From Candidatus Moraniibacteriota bacterium (GTDB taxonomy: Bacteria > Patescibacteriota > Minisyncoccia > Moranbacterales > GCA-2747515): a stretch of 53,179 bases of DNA. Location: NCBI GenBank assembly GCA_027031495.1, contig JALVQA010000003.1:1-53179 (forward strand), given 5' to 3'. Shown here piece after piece: positions 14,211 to 23,657 of this stretch (within the stretch, counting starts at the first letter, position 1; every line of letters starts with the position of its first letter). The position numbers and the translations under genes are program-made. The notes beneath the pieces were generated by a model. That model was not told the origin of the DNA. It did no database searches and saw nothing but the letters and a program-made list of their open reading frames with translations.

Positions 14211-15890
14211 TTATTTTTTTAGTGATGATGTGATTGTGCAGTAGTGTGTATCAAGTGATGTCGTGTGTTCTGTAACAGTAAGGTTTGGCAGTCGTTTACC
14301 GAAGGCGTCAATAATTTCTTGTGAACATCCTGTTACATAGATTATGACAGTGTTGCCGGCGGGCGTATATAATGGAATTTCGTGTTTATAGAGAATGGTA
14401 AGATTTTTCGTATCTGTATTGAGAAGTTTGATGACAAGGCGCTCTAGCGGTCCAGCGACAGTAACTTTCTCATCCTCAGCGGATGCGGCAGCGATGTCAC
14501 GTGCGATATCGGTGATGTTTTTATTGAAAGCTGTCGCTATGTGTGGATTATGTGTCCAAAAAACGTGGTATTTAATAATGTTAAAAGTAGTTATGTAGAG
14601 AAGGATAAGGCCGAGAAGCGGTACAAAGAGCTCACGAAAAATGATGCGATTGTATTCAAAATATTGCCAGAGCGTACCGACGCCGAGTGCCGCAAAAATG
14701 TAGACAACGGGGAGTGTACCAATGGCGCGCAATGCATGCGGTAACCCTTCTGTTGTGAGAAATTCCGGAGCGAGCATGAGTATGAACCATGAAAGGAGGA
14801 AGAGGTGAATTGATGGCCATGTCGGACGTTTTCGTTGTTGTGTTGATAAAGTGCGTGCGCGAATATGATGGATTAAATAGTTGATACGCAGAATAAAGAA
14901 GCGTGTGGCGACGGTGATGCTTGTGAAAAGACCGATGAGAAAGAATATGCCCGTTATCGGTTCAAGTGTCGGATAAGGAGGGTAGCCATGCCGCCAATTT
15001 TGGTCACCCCAAAAGTTGTATTTTGCAAGACTGAGTGTAAGTGTTGTGCCAAGTGTGCCGAGAAGATCGCCATGGTTATTCTGTGGCGAAAAGATGGAGA
15101 TATCGCTGGCGCGCGATGTGAGAAATGCCGGGTGTGTATAAAACGTCCACAGAAGCGGTGCGGCGCTGATGAGTGTGCCGCTAAGAAAGAGAAGTGCCGG
15201 TCGCCAGAGTGTTCTCAGGCGGAAGCGACCGGCAACAAGGAGAGCAATGAAAAGAACGACGAGAGCTGCTGGCGCAATGCGAAAGGCAATGTACGTATGA
15301 ATACCGAGGCCAAAAATGAGACCGGCGCAAAGAAATGTAAATGATGCTGCACGCCTCTCTTTGAGAAGGCGTAATCCGCGCAAGAGAAGCCAAAACGAAA
15401 AAACAAGTACGAACGGGAGGAGAATTGCGCGAAAGCCGATACGAGAAAACATAACATGCCAGAACGAACCGGCGACGAAAAGCGCGCTCATGAGCGCGAG
15501 ATACGCACCATTGTGCCACCGCCAGAACACCTCGCGACTAAGGAGGTATGTTCCAAGGATTGTGAGCGTACCAATGAGAATGGAAACAAATTTAAACGAG
15601 AAAATACTTACACCAAAGAGTGCGAAAGAGAGTGCGATAAGATTGATATAGAGACCTTCGCGACCGTTATTATCAGGATAAAACCAAAGGTATGTACCCG
15701 TCTTGTATGTGTGGTAGGCATCATAGCCGTTTTGTGCTTCATCGGGATAAATGCCGGCCGGCGCCCCATCAATGTTGTAGACACGCATAACAAAACCAAA
15801 AACAATAATTAGCGTAATGAGCGTTATGCGTGTTGTGCGTGACAGTTTATCAAATGCCTTTGTGTGGTGCATCGTTTTATTTGCTGTCAT
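14211..15890 (-). CDS. Membrane glycosyltransferase, PMT/ArnT-like (GT39-type)
   Basis: The 559-residue protein has an N-terminal membrane helix and then IYPDEAQNGYDAYHTY, with the catalytic-type DE of GT39/GT83-like enzymes, followed by GREGLYINLIALSFALFG. About eleven further membrane helices and a small soluble C-terminus (GPLERLVIKLLNTDTKNL) are visible. It is only distantly similar to its downstream neighbour, from which it is separated by 10 bp, so the two may glycosylate the same target. Start at ATG 15890; it diverges from the large coiled-coil gene. Confidence 0.85.
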   Translation of the reverse strand: MTANKTMHHTKAFDKLSRTTRITLITLIIVFGFVMRVYNIDGAPAGIYPDEAQNGYDAYHTYKTGTYLWFYPDNNGREGLYINLIALSFALFGVSIFSFKFVSILIGTLTILGTYLLSREVFWRWHNGAYLALMSALFVAGSFWHVMFSRIGFRAILLPFVLVFSFWLLLRGLRLLKERRAASFTFLCAGLIFGLGIHTYIAFRIAPAALVVLFIALLVAGRFRLRTLWRPALLFLSGTLISAAPLLWTFYTHPAFLTSRASDISIFSPQNNHGDLLGTLGTTLTLSLAKYNFWGDQNWRHGYPPYPTLEPITGIFFLIGLFTSITVATRFFILRINYLIHHIRARTLSTQQRKRPTWPSIHLFLLSWFILMLAPEFLTTEGLPHALRAIGTLPVVYIFAALGVGTLWQYFEYNRIIFRELFVPLLGLILLYITTFNIIKYHVFWTHNPHIATAFNKNITDIARDIAAASAEDEKVTVAGPLERLVIKLLNTDTKNLTILYKHEIPLYTPAGNTVIIYVTGCSQEIIDAFGKRLPNLTVTEHTTSLDTHYCTITSSLKK

Positions 15891-16002
15891 TGTGTTTTTA
15901 TGTTATTTTATCAGTAGACTTATCGTAAGTAGGCAGAGAGTGTCTATTAGAGCTTTGAAAATCAAAATCAGCAATATATTCATGTATAGTATAACATACT
16001 GA

Positions 16003-16011
16003 TGCTATAAT
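16003..16011 (+). promoter_or_regulatory. Extended -10 element abutting the coiled-coil gene start
   Basis: TGC followed by TATAAT (16006-16011) ends 3 bp before the ATG at 16015. If used, transcription would begin at or inside the start codon and the mRNA would be leaderless. A weaker TATAGT at 15985-15990 offers an alternative with a short leader. Confidence 0.4.
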
Positions 16012-16014
16012 ATA

Positions 16015-19000
16015 ATGTCAGAAAGAACACTAAAAACCGTGCAACAGAGATCTGCACTAAAAACCGCGCAGCGGAGATCCGATGAAGGCAGTGGCAAAGG
16101 TGGTGGCACTGGTAATAATACAGGGGGGAGTAATAACATAGACGCTGCAGTATACAATGCATTAAAAGCCGGTGGTACGCTGAATGCAATGCGTGAGAGT
16201 GGCACGCGCCGTCTTTTGGATAGTCCTGTGATGCAACGAGCGCAACAAGAGTATAGGAATGAGGATCGGCGCGGAAATGAACTAAGAGTGCGTATTGGCG
16301 ATATGATTGATCCACAGACAAGGAAGATGCTAAAGGACGGCGCTGTTTCAGATAATGATAATAATAGCAACACTACCCCCGATCAGTTTCAGGGCCAGAC
16401 TCGTCGGGAACAGCGTAGGAGAAGAGCGAGTGCGCATTTGTCTCACAACAAGAGCGATAATAAAAGTGCATTTTCTCGTGGCAAAAAGAATAATAAGAAT
16501 AATGAAGACATGTCTTCTCGTGCGAAAGGTTTTCTGAGGAGGATCGGTCTTAATTTTGGAGAGGATGCATATACACCGAAAACTTTGCGTAGTCATAGAC
16601 AAGAAGGAGGCGTTGATACACGCAATCTCTTGACAATGAATATTGCAACGCCGAACGGTCGTCCGAATTTTAGTGCGATTGATGCAAATAGAGAACGTGC
16701 ACAGCGTCTATCAAATAGTATAGCGAATACTGTTGCGCGTGCAGAAATGGATGGAGAGGTTGAAGTAAATGCCAATGAGCGTGATGCAATTGCAAAAATG
16801 GCACTACAAGATGCGCAATCTGTTGATAAGGACTATGGCAACAGAAATGATGAACCGCTCCTTCAAAAAAAGCAATTTAAAAATAATGAAGATAATACAC
16901 GACGTATGCAAGAACCTATACCTCACGAAACAAATGAAAAAACTGTGCCTGACATGCTCACTTCTCAAGATAGTGCGCAGCAAGAAAGTAGTCGTGTTGT
17001 AGAGGATGGTACTCATGATAGAAATCATGGTGATAGAAATACGCAATATATTGATGCAGCGGAGCAACGTGGTAATGTACCGGTAGTTGAGCGTCATTCT
17101 GAGGAACTTGCGCGGCAACCGGAGGTGGAGCAATCTGTAAAAGATGGTGAAGGAGCACAACAGCGTATAGAAGAGATACGAGATCTTCTCGAGGAGAAGC
17201 GTGCCAAAAACATGGCCGGTGAAGCAAAAATTAAAAGATTGCGCGAACGTTTTTCACATCTTCCCGATGATGTTTTTGGTAACTTTGCGCAGGAACTTCA
17301 TACTCTCAATGATGAGATTGCGCGTCTTGAAGCGGAGTTGCGTGCTTTGGAAGCACAGGGCGCACCTGATGATGAGATGGAAACAAAAACGCGCGAACAC
17401 GAACAGGCAGTACGAGCGTTTGATGAAAAATTCAGCGAAGTAAGTGTAGAAGCCGCTGTGTTGGATGCATATGCAAAAATGAAAGCAAACGAGCAAATGA
17501 TGCATGCGCTGGAAGTGCAACTTGGAGAAACAAAGCGTGCATACGAAGAAGCTCTGCGATCATACCAGGATGCACTCCATAAAAAGGAAATCTATGATAG
17601 TGACGAATACACTAATAACACTGGTGGTGATGAAGTAAAAAATGTTACTGGAAGTAAAGGAGATAAAAATGGTGAGTCTGGCACAATGTTGTTGGAAGAT
17701 AGAAGCAGTAGGCGTGATACAGTGCTACTGGAGAATGATAGCGCAAAGGCTGACAGCGACACAGTGGAACAATACAGTGCAGAAGACCGTCAATCTGCGT
17801 CAAAGGTAGACAATAGAGAAGTAGGTGATTCTCTTGTGGAGAAGGCGGTTAGCGGTACTGATGGTGTCAATATATCTGAAAGAAGTAGTGCAGAGAGTGA
17901 TGATTTTAGAAAAAAGGCATTTGAAAATGCGGACGAGGAGATACGCAAAGCACAAAGAGTGCTTGAGGCACATGAGGCGCGTGAAGCGCGTGAGGCGCTT
18001 GATGCTGCGCGCGAAGCGTATGCGCGAACGTATTTCAAAGGTACGGATGAACAAGTTGCTACTGCGCTGGAGGCTTATAGGAGTGCACGAGAAAGGTGGA
18101 TTGATGCACTTAGTGGTACAGCTGGCGAGCGCAAAGAACACCTCATTGCAGAGCGCGAACGTCTTTTGGATCGGTTAGAGCAAGCAATTAATAATGATAG
18201 TCCGCTTGCAGAAAAGGAGAAACGTGTTGTAACACGTCTACACAGGAAAGCGTCAAAAGAGGCGAGAAAAATGCGCAGAGAGCATGATAGGCTTATAAGG
18301 ACCGTACCAGAACAAGTTATAACTGAAAATGGTAAGAAGCTTTCGGTTGAGGATTTTGCGCGTTTCGTAAGAGACGAAATTGATGCAATGCAGGATGAGC
18401 TTGATGCGCGGTTAGCACGTGCCGGTGTTAAGACATCGGCAGCAACTCTTGTCGGGCAAAAAATTATGCATTTTATAAATTCTTTTACTAAGCGATTGAA
18501 GAGAAGTCATGATGTTGTTGCCGATGTGTGGGAGGGTGTTGAAGATGTATGGGATGATGATAAAAAAGAAGCAGATGGTGATGGCGGCATTGATGCGAAT
18601 AAAGACGTGGTAGCTGAAAAGAAACAAGGCGTAGACATAGTGGAAGAGAAGCTCAATGAGGCAAAAGACGAGAGTAAAGTGTCACTTTTCTTTGATAATG
18701 CTGTGTCACATGATGAGGCGCGCACACATGCCATTGCTGAAGGGGTATCGTCATATGCGATTGGTGATAATGTATATACGCGTGTTGATGATCGTTATAT
18801 CCTCAATCCACTGGTAAAACGAAGCGAACTTGAGCAACAAACTGATTTGCAGAGGGAAAGTGTTGATACTGATACAAGCGATGGTCCTTTTGAAGAAAGT
18901 GACAAGAGCGGCAAGAATGATGTTGATGGTGTTCCAACGCTTACGAAGGAAGAGTTTGACGGTGGTAAAGAATTGAAGGCAGAAGCCGTTAAAAATATTA

Positions 19001-19257
19001 TAAAATTGCTTCGCGAAAATGGCGTTAGATATGAAAAAATTGCCAATATTCCTACAAAAGAAATTGCTTATAATCCCGCTCTGACAATGAAGGAAAAGCG
19101 CTTTGCTATGCTGTATGTCGACGATGCAATTAGACAATTTGGTGATGATGTTGATCTAACGAAAAATAGCACGTTGGCATCGGCGCCATTTAGCGACTAT
19201 TTACTTCTTATAGAAAAGAAACGTCTTTTGGGAAAAACAGAAAAGATAGAAGTGTAA
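16015..19257 (+). CDS. Giant charged coiled-coil protein of unknown function
   Basis: The 1080-residue product is highly charged, with no signal peptide and no membrane segment. The N-terminal 160 residues are basic and low-complexity (SGKGGGTGNNTGGSNN). Long coiled-coil stretches occur around residues 380-520 (AKIKRLRERF, NDEIARLEAELRALEAQ) and 630-800 (EEIRKAQRVLEAHEAREARE). The last 110 residues (ALTMKEKRFAMLYVDDAIRQ) look folded. It heads a plus-strand cluster with two small proteins and a HerA/TraG ATPase, so it may be a structural or scaffold partner of a DNA or protein translocation system. That role is inferred from position only. Confidence 0.75.
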   Translation: MSERTLKTVQQRSALKTAQRRSDEGSGKGGGTGNNTGGSNNIDAAVYNALKAGGTLNAMRESGTRRLLDSPVMQRAQQEYRNEDRRGNELRVRIGDMIDPQTRKMLKDGAVSDNDNNSNTTPDQFQGQTRREQRRRRASAHLSHNKSDNKSAFSRGKKNNKNNEDMSSRAKGFLRRIGLNFGEDAYTPKTLRSHRQEGGVDTRNLLTMNIATPNGRPNFSAIDANRERAQRLSNSIANTVARAEMDGEVEVNANERDAIAKMALQDAQSVDKDYGNRNDEPLLQKKQFKNNEDNTRRMQEPIPHETNEKTVPDMLTSQDSAQQESSRVVEDGTHDRNHGDRNTQYIDAAEQRGNVPVVERHSEELARQPEVEQSVKDGEGAQQRIEEIRDLLEEKRAKNMAGEAKIKRLRERFSHLPDDVFGNFAQELHTLNDEIARLEAELRALEAQGAPDDEMETKTREHEQAVRAFDEKFSEVSVEAAVLDAYAKMKANEQMMHALEVQLGETKRAYEEALRSYQDALHKKEIYDSDEYTNNTGGDEVKNVTGSKGDKNGESGTMLLEDRSSRRDTVLLENDSAKADSDTVEQYSAEDRQSASKVDNREVGDSLVEKAVSGTDGVNISERSSAESDDFRKKAFENADEEIRKAQRVLEAHEAREAREALDAAREAYARTYFKGTDEQVATALEAYRSARERWIDALSGTAGERKEHLIAERERLLDRLEQAINNDSPLAEKEKRVVTRLHRKASKEARKMRREHDRLIRTVPEQVITENGKKLSVEDFARFVRDEIDAMQDELDARLARAGVKTSAATLVGQKIMHFINSFTKRLKRSHDVVADVWEGVEDVWDDDKKEADGDGGIDANKDVVAEKKQGVDIVEEKLNEAKDESKVSLFFDNAVSHDEARTHAIAEGVSSYAIGDNVYTRVDDRYILNPLVKRSELEQQTDLQRESVDTDTSDGPFEESDKSGKNDVDGVPTLTKEEFDGGKELKAEAVKNIIKLLRENGVRYEKIANIPTKEIAYNPALTMKEKRFAMLYVDDAIRQFGDDVDLTKNSTLASAPFSDYLLLIEKKRLLGKTEKIEV

Positions 19258-19285
19258 CGTAAATAAAATATGATACAATAGTTGT

Positions 19286-19621
19286 ATGGAGAAAATACAA
19301 AAAATGTCAGATGATATTATTGTGCAGCGTCTCGCAGAAATGGGTGTGCCCGAGAGTGAGCGAGAGATACTTGCAAAAGATATTTTTGATGTGTTATCAA
19401 AGCGACTTTTTGTAGAGTTGTTTGAGACGCTTTCTGATGAAGAACGCTTTGTGCTTAATGACATGCTCTCTAATGACAATCTTTCTGACGATGATCTAGA
19501 TCAATTTCTACGTGGTATTTTGCAAAACTACAAAGAGCGCATGCGTGATGTTATTGACATATTCTTTAATGAATTGCGAGAAAATATAGAGAAGCGCATT
19601 AAAGAATCGTCGGCAACATAA
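19286..19621 (+). CDS. Small acidic helical protein (DUF5663-like, tentative)
   Basis: The 111-residue product begins MEKIQKMSDDIIVQRLAEMG and is almost all helix, with DIFDVLSKRLFVELFETLSD and a coiled-coil-like end (NELRENIEKRIKESSA). Small helical proteins of this kind, annotated in candidate-phyla genomes as DUF5663, have a similar look; I cannot confirm membership. It sits 28 bp after the giant coiled-coil gene, with TACAAT 10-15 bp before the start, and probably belongs to the same unit. Confidence 0.6.
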   Translation: MEKIQKMSDDIIVQRLAEMGVPESEREILAKDIFDVLSKRLFVELFETLSDEERFVLNDMLSNDNLSDDDLDQFLRGILQNYKERMRDVIDIFFNELRENIEKRIKESSAT

Positions 19622-19654
19622 TAAGCAATTACGTTAATTCTAGAGAACAAAGTT

Positions 19655-20071
19655 ATGAACGATCCGTATCGTGAGCCTATTGATGGTGAGGGGAGTGTTG
19701 ATGACCTTCGTGCAAAGTTCGTCGGTGGTGTGAGTAGTCACGAAAAAAGAGCAGAGAGGAAGCATTCGCAGGAGAAAGAGCATGTTACTGAATCTGTACC
19801 ATCTTATGATGAAATATTGAAGCGTGTACAAACGGATGCGCAAGATGATGACAGTGATCATAAGGAAATTTCACGTGACGCGCAGGATGTTGCTGCGGAG
19901 TCAAGTGTTGAAGGTCGTGTGGAGCGTCTTATTGATCTCGCGTTAACGAAAGGGCCGGTATATGCTGTGAAGGTTGCGCGTCACGTGAGTGATTTTTATG
20001 CACTTGACAAGGTGCACGATGAGTTGGCGTGTCATTTTTTCGAAAAGCTGAGAGAAAAAAAACTCCTATGA
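19655..20071 (+). CDS. Hypothetical protein preceding the HerA/TraG ATPase
   Basis: The 138-residue product has a disordered, charged N-terminal half (HEKRAERKHSQEKEH) and a compact helical C-terminal half (RVERLIDLALTKGPVYAVKV, ACHFFEKLREKKLL). The C-terminal part recalls helical domains found next to conjugation-type ATPases, but no family is recognised. It ends 30 bp before the ATPase. Between them is a run of nine Gs (20081-20089). Confidence 0.65.
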   Translation: MNDPYREPIDGEGSVDDLRAKFVGGVSSHEKRAERKHSQEKEHVTESVPSYDEILKRVQTDAQDDDSDHKEISRDAQDVAAESSVEGRVERLIDLALTKGPVYAVKVARHVSDFYALDKVHDELACHFFEKLREKKLL

Positions 20072-20101
20072 AAGCGTGTAGGGGGGGGGTAGTGTTTTCT
20101 C

Positions 20102-22609
20102 TTGAAAATAAATACGATATTTATAAATAATAAAAAAAGCGTGATTAATCTTTTTCTTATTCCTCTTGCAGTTATTCTTGCACTTATAAGCCTTATCTCC
20201 GGCGGCTTTCTCGTTTTGCGGAGTTTTTTTGGTTTTCGTGCACAGGTGAAAGATTCGCTTAGTATGCGTGTTGCAACTATCCGCGTACGCAAGGGCGATG
20301 ATCGCAAAGATGAAACACAGCAGGCTGGTGGCGATAAGGAGGCATGGCAGAAGGAGATTGCCAATATGGAAGAATTACTGGGCGTTTTGGCGAATGTGCA
20401 TGCGAAGCGCCCTCTATGGGAGCGCATCTTTTATAAAGCGCCAATTATTACTTTTGAAATTGCCAACCCATCCGATAGCGAGGAGATCTCTTTCTATGTT
20501 TCTGCATCACGTATTCTGTGGGAACGCATTGAAAAGCAGATTCACAGTCATTTTCCCGATGCGCTTGTTGATGTTATTGATGATTACACGATTTTTACAC
20601 CCGGCTCTCACGTAGCTATTGCAATACTTTCTCTCAAAGATACGTACGCACTTCCTGTACGTACATATAAAAACTTTGATAACGATCCGCTCAATGAACT
20701 AACAACCGCTTTATCAAAGTTGGATACAAAAGAAGAGGGAGCTGCAATACAGGTTGTTTTGGCAGAAGCACCGACAGATTGGCGTCACGAAGGAAAAAAA
20801 ATTGCACATGAAATGCAACAAGGCAAACGACTTAGTGAGGTGCGTGGCAAGAATGTTTTAGGGAAAGTGGCAAAGGCCGTTGCTGATGCGCCACAAGTAC
20901 TCAAAACTGATGGACAGGAAAAGAAAAATGATACACCTGTACAACTTACGCCGGATGAGCAGGAACTTCTCAAGTCAATAGAAGACAAAACACGCAAAGC
21001 GGCATTTTCCGTCAATATTCGTCTCTTGGCGAGCGCCGCGACACAGGAGCGTGCGGATGATATTCTATCACATATTAAGAACGCCTTTGCACAATTTGAA
21101 AATCATGGTGTCAATACTTTTCGTGTTGTGCATCGTATCAAGAAGAAGAGTGTTGCATATCGCTATGTCTTTCGTGTTTTTGATTCCGACAATAGCATGA
21201 TTCTTAATACGGAGGAAATTGCTAGTTTCTTTCATTTGCCAACGGTACAAACTGCGACACCAAGAATTAGTTATCTTAAAGCGAAAACGGCGCCGCCACC
21301 ACCAAATCTGCCAAAAGAAGGCATCCTTCTCGGTTACAATGAGTACCGTGGTGTGAAGACGGATATTCGTCTATCACAGGATGCGCGTCGCCGTCATCTC
21401 TATACGATTGGTCAAACCGGTACTGGTAAATCCAACTTCCTCAAAGAGCTCGCAAAGCAAGATGTGCGCGAAGGGCGTGGCGTTTGCGTCATTGATCCAC
21501 ATGGTGACTTTGCGGATGATGTGCTTGGTTCTGTTCCAAAGGAACGTGCGGAGGATATTGTTTACTTTGATCCATCAGACGTGGAGCGCCCATTCGGTCT
21601 TAACATGATGGAGTACAATTCGGAAGAGCAGAAAGGTTTTGTTGTGAATGAAATGATCAATATTTTTGATAAGCTCTATGATCTTAAAGCAACGGGTGGT
21701 CCGATGTTTGAGCAATATATGCGCAATGCAATGCTTCTTGTTATGGAGGATCCGGAGAGTGGTTCTACGCTGATGGAGATTCCGAAAGTGATGGCTGACG
21801 AGGAGTTTCGTCGTATGAAGTTATCACGTTGTAAAAATCCTGTTGTGCATGATTTCTGGGTAAAGGAGGCGGAGAAAGCCGGCGGTGAGGCTGCGCTTGC
21901 CAATATGGTGCCGTATATTACATCAAAACTGACGCCGTTTGTGGCAAATGACATGATGCGCCCGATTATTGCACAACAGGAGAGCACAATCAACTTCCGT
22001 GATGTTATGGATAACGAGAAGATTTTGATTGTTAATCTTTCTAAGGGTAAAATCGGCGAGGTAAATGCACAATTGCTTGGCATGATTATTATCGGTAAGA
22101 TTTTGATGGCAGCGCTGTCACGCGTTGATATGCCGGAGGATGAACGTAAAGATTTCTATCTCTACATTGACGAGTTTCAAAACGTAACAACGGACTCCAT
22201 TGCGCAAATTCTCTCTGAGGCGCGTAAATATCATTTGGCGCTTATTATCGCGCATCAGTTTATTGGTCAGTTATCGGAGGAAATCTCAAAGGCCGTTTTT
22301 GGAAATGTCGGTTCCATGTGCGCTTTTCGTGTTGGTGCAGAAGATGCGGAACAATTGGAGAAGCAATTTGCGCCGGAGTTTTCTGCAGCTGATCTCATGA
22401 ATGTTGACAACTATAATGCCTTTATCAAGATTCTCGTTAATGGGCAGGTAACACCAGCATTCAACATTAAGACGTATCCGCCATCGCCAGTTGACAATGA
22501 ATTAGCGCAGTATTTCAAGGAGCTGTCGCGCCTGCGCTATGGTCGTGATCGTGAGATCGTTGAGCGTGAAATCATGGAGCGTGTACAACTGGCAAGCAAA
22601 CCGCGCTAA
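20102..22609 (+). CDS. HerA/TraG-type ATPase with type IV secretion DNA-binding domain
   Basis: The 835-residue protein has an N-terminal membrane segment (INLFLIPLAVILALISLISG), a region of about 350 residues with repeated beta-rich modules, then a P-loop ATPase core. GQTGTGKSN is Walker A, CVIDPHGDFADD follows it, DFYLYIDEFQNVTTDS is Walker B with the catalytic Glu, and the ATPase core closes near EISKAVFGNVGSMCAFRVG. This matches TraG/TraD coupling-type or HerA-like hexameric pumps, which move DNA or protein across the membrane. Translation starts at TTG 20102 because no ATG keeps the membrane helix; the G-run may serve as the ribosome site. No relaxase or VirB4 was seen here. Confidence 0.85.
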   Translation: MKINTIFINNKKSVINLFLIPLAVILALISLISGGFLVLRSFFGFRAQVKDSLSMRVATIRVRKGDDRKDETQQAGGDKEAWQKEIANMEELLGVLANVHAKRPLWERIFYKAPIITFEIANPSDSEEISFYVSASRILWERIEKQIHSHFPDALVDVIDDYTIFTPGSHVAIAILSLKDTYALPVRTYKNFDNDPLNELTTALSKLDTKEEGAAIQVVLAEAPTDWRHEGKKIAHEMQQGKRLSEVRGKNVLGKVAKAVADAPQVLKTDGQEKKNDTPVQLTPDEQELLKSIEDKTRKAAFSVNIRLLASAATQERADDILSHIKNAFAQFENHGVNTFRVVHRIKKKSVAYRYVFRVFDSDNSMILNTEEIASFFHLPTVQTATPRISYLKAKTAPPPPNLPKEGILLGYNEYRGVKTDIRLSQDARRRHLYTIGQTGTGKSNFLKELAKQDVREGRGVCVIDPHGDFADDVLGSVPKERAEDIVYFDPSDVERPFGLNMMEYNSEEQKGFVVNEMINIFDKLYDLKATGGPMFEQYMRNAMLLVMEDPESGSTLMEIPKVMADEEFRRMKLSRCKNPVVHDFWVKEAEKAGGEAALANMVPYITSKLTPFVANDMMRPIIAQQESTINFRDVMDNEKILIVNLSKGKIGEVNAQLLGMIIIGKILMAALSRVDMPEDERKDFYLYIDEFQNVTTDSIAQILSEARKYHLALIIAHQFIGQLSEEISKAVFGNVGSMCAFRVGAEDAEQLEKQFAPEFSAADLMNVDNYNAFIKILVNGQVTPAFNIKTYPPSPVDNELAQYFKELSRLRYGRDREIVEREIMERVQLASKPR

Positions 22610-22661
22610 CGGTTTTGCGATTTGCAAGAAAGGTAATATGATGAGAATGAACGTAGCATAA

Positions 22662-23264
22662 ATGTGTAGCAGTGCAAAGAAGTGTGTTGTTGGTATTCAA
22701 GGCGGGAAAGGTTCATTTAATGAAGAGGCGTTTCATGCGTTTGTTGAGCGCGGTGATGTACCGAAAGAATGTGGCATTAAGTATTGTTATGCAACGCGTC
22801 GTGTGCTTGATGCTGTGGAGGATGCTTCCGTAAAATATGGCATTTTTGCAATTTACAATAGTCGCTCTCTGATGGTGGAGGAAACAATGCATGAACTTGG
22901 CGCACACCGTTTTCGTGTTTGTGGCTTTGTTACGATTCCCATACGTCACATGCTTATGACAATACCCGGTGTGTCACGTGATGCCATTACGTGCATTGCC
23001 GGGCATGCAGAGGCACTTGCACAATGCGCGCAAACTTTAAAGCGACAATTTCCTTCTGTGCCACAATATGCACGCATTGATGATATGGTGGATGGCGCTA
23101 TGTTTGCATCTGCCCTTGCTCGCGGTGATGCGCGAATAGCGCAAACAACTGCTATTCTTGGTTCACAAGCTATTGCGCAAGCATATAATTTACGTATCAT
23201 TGCGCATAATTTGCATGACGATCCGCATAACACAACAACATTTCTTCTCGTAAAGCGTTTATAA
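22662..23264 (+). CDS. Prephenate dehydratase-like domain protein without ACT domain
   Basis: The 200-residue protein starts near VVGIQGGKGSFNEEAFHAF, the first motif of prephenate dehydratase, and ends with HNTTTFLLVKRL, matching the family's conserved TRF-type strand, where a second Thr precedes FLLV. The periplasmic-binding-like two-lobe fold fits. In full enzymes it converts prephenate to phenylpyruvate for phenylalanine synthesis, with a C-terminal ACT domain that binds phenylalanine. That regulatory domain is absent here, and no other aromatic pathway gene is in the window. It might be a stand-alone enzyme or a ligand sensor. Confidence 0.72.
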   Translation: MCSSAKKCVVGIQGGKGSFNEEAFHAFVERGDVPKECGIKYCYATRRVLDAVEDASVKYGIFAIYNSRSLMVEETMHELGAHRFRVCGFVTIPIRHMLMTIPGVSRDAITCIAGHAEALAQCAQTLKRQFPSVPQYARIDDMVDGAMFASALARGDARIAQTTAILGSQAIAQAYNLRIIAHNLHDDPHNTTTFLLVKRL

Positions 23265-23291
23265 ATAATTGATGATGCATATTATTATATT

Positions 23292-23657
23292 ATGAATAAT
23301 AAAACAGAACATCCGCATCTGTATGCTGTTCCATCGGATCCTGAAAAAGGAAAGAGGATCTTGCCGGAGGACGTGCAGTATCACGTGCAGGAACTGTTGC
23401 GTACAGCGCAAACCTCTCAAGATAATAGAGAAGCGCGCACTACTGCTCTTAATAAGTTTTACACATGGTGTGTACGTCAAAAAAATAAATGTTATGCAGA
23501 GGAAACGAAGAGATTTTTTGCACCTTTTAATGAAGCGGAGGGTCTTGTTGATGCATACAAAAATGGACGCATCACATTTGAAGAGATGGTACGGCGCATA
23601 CATACTGTGTTTTGTGCGCATAATTTGGTAGAAGACGATCATGAAAGACGATCATAA
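23292..23657 (+). CDS. Hypothetical helical protein
   Basis: The 121-residue product starts MNNKTEHPHLYAVPSDPEKG and then has helices (DVQYHVQELLRTAQTS, GLVDAYKNGRITFEEMVRRI). It is soluble with no recognisable domain. Its 3' end overlaps the next gene by 17 bp, which implies a shared transcript with the hydrolase. No clear SD is seen. Confidence 0.55.
   Translation: MNNKTEHPHLYAVPSDPEKGKRILPEDVQYHVQELLRTAQTSQDNREARTTALNKFYTWCVRQKNKCYAEETKRFFAPFNEAEGLVDAYKNGRITFEEMVRRIHTVFCAHNLVEDDHERRS

Noticed and set aside
14988-15344. Cys-rich 118-codon plus-strand frame
   Set aside because: It is a shadow of the minus-strand glycosyltransferase gene, which has clear membrane segments and motifs.
20081-20089. 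Nine-G run as a phase-variation switch for the ATPase
   Set aside because: The upstream ATG frame (20068) runs into a stop for the G-counts that would join it to the ATPase frame, so slippage would not create a longer protein.
20102-22609. A conjugative element locus
   Set aside because: A TraG/HerA-type ATPase alone is not enough; no relaxase, VirB4, pilin or integrase was recognised.
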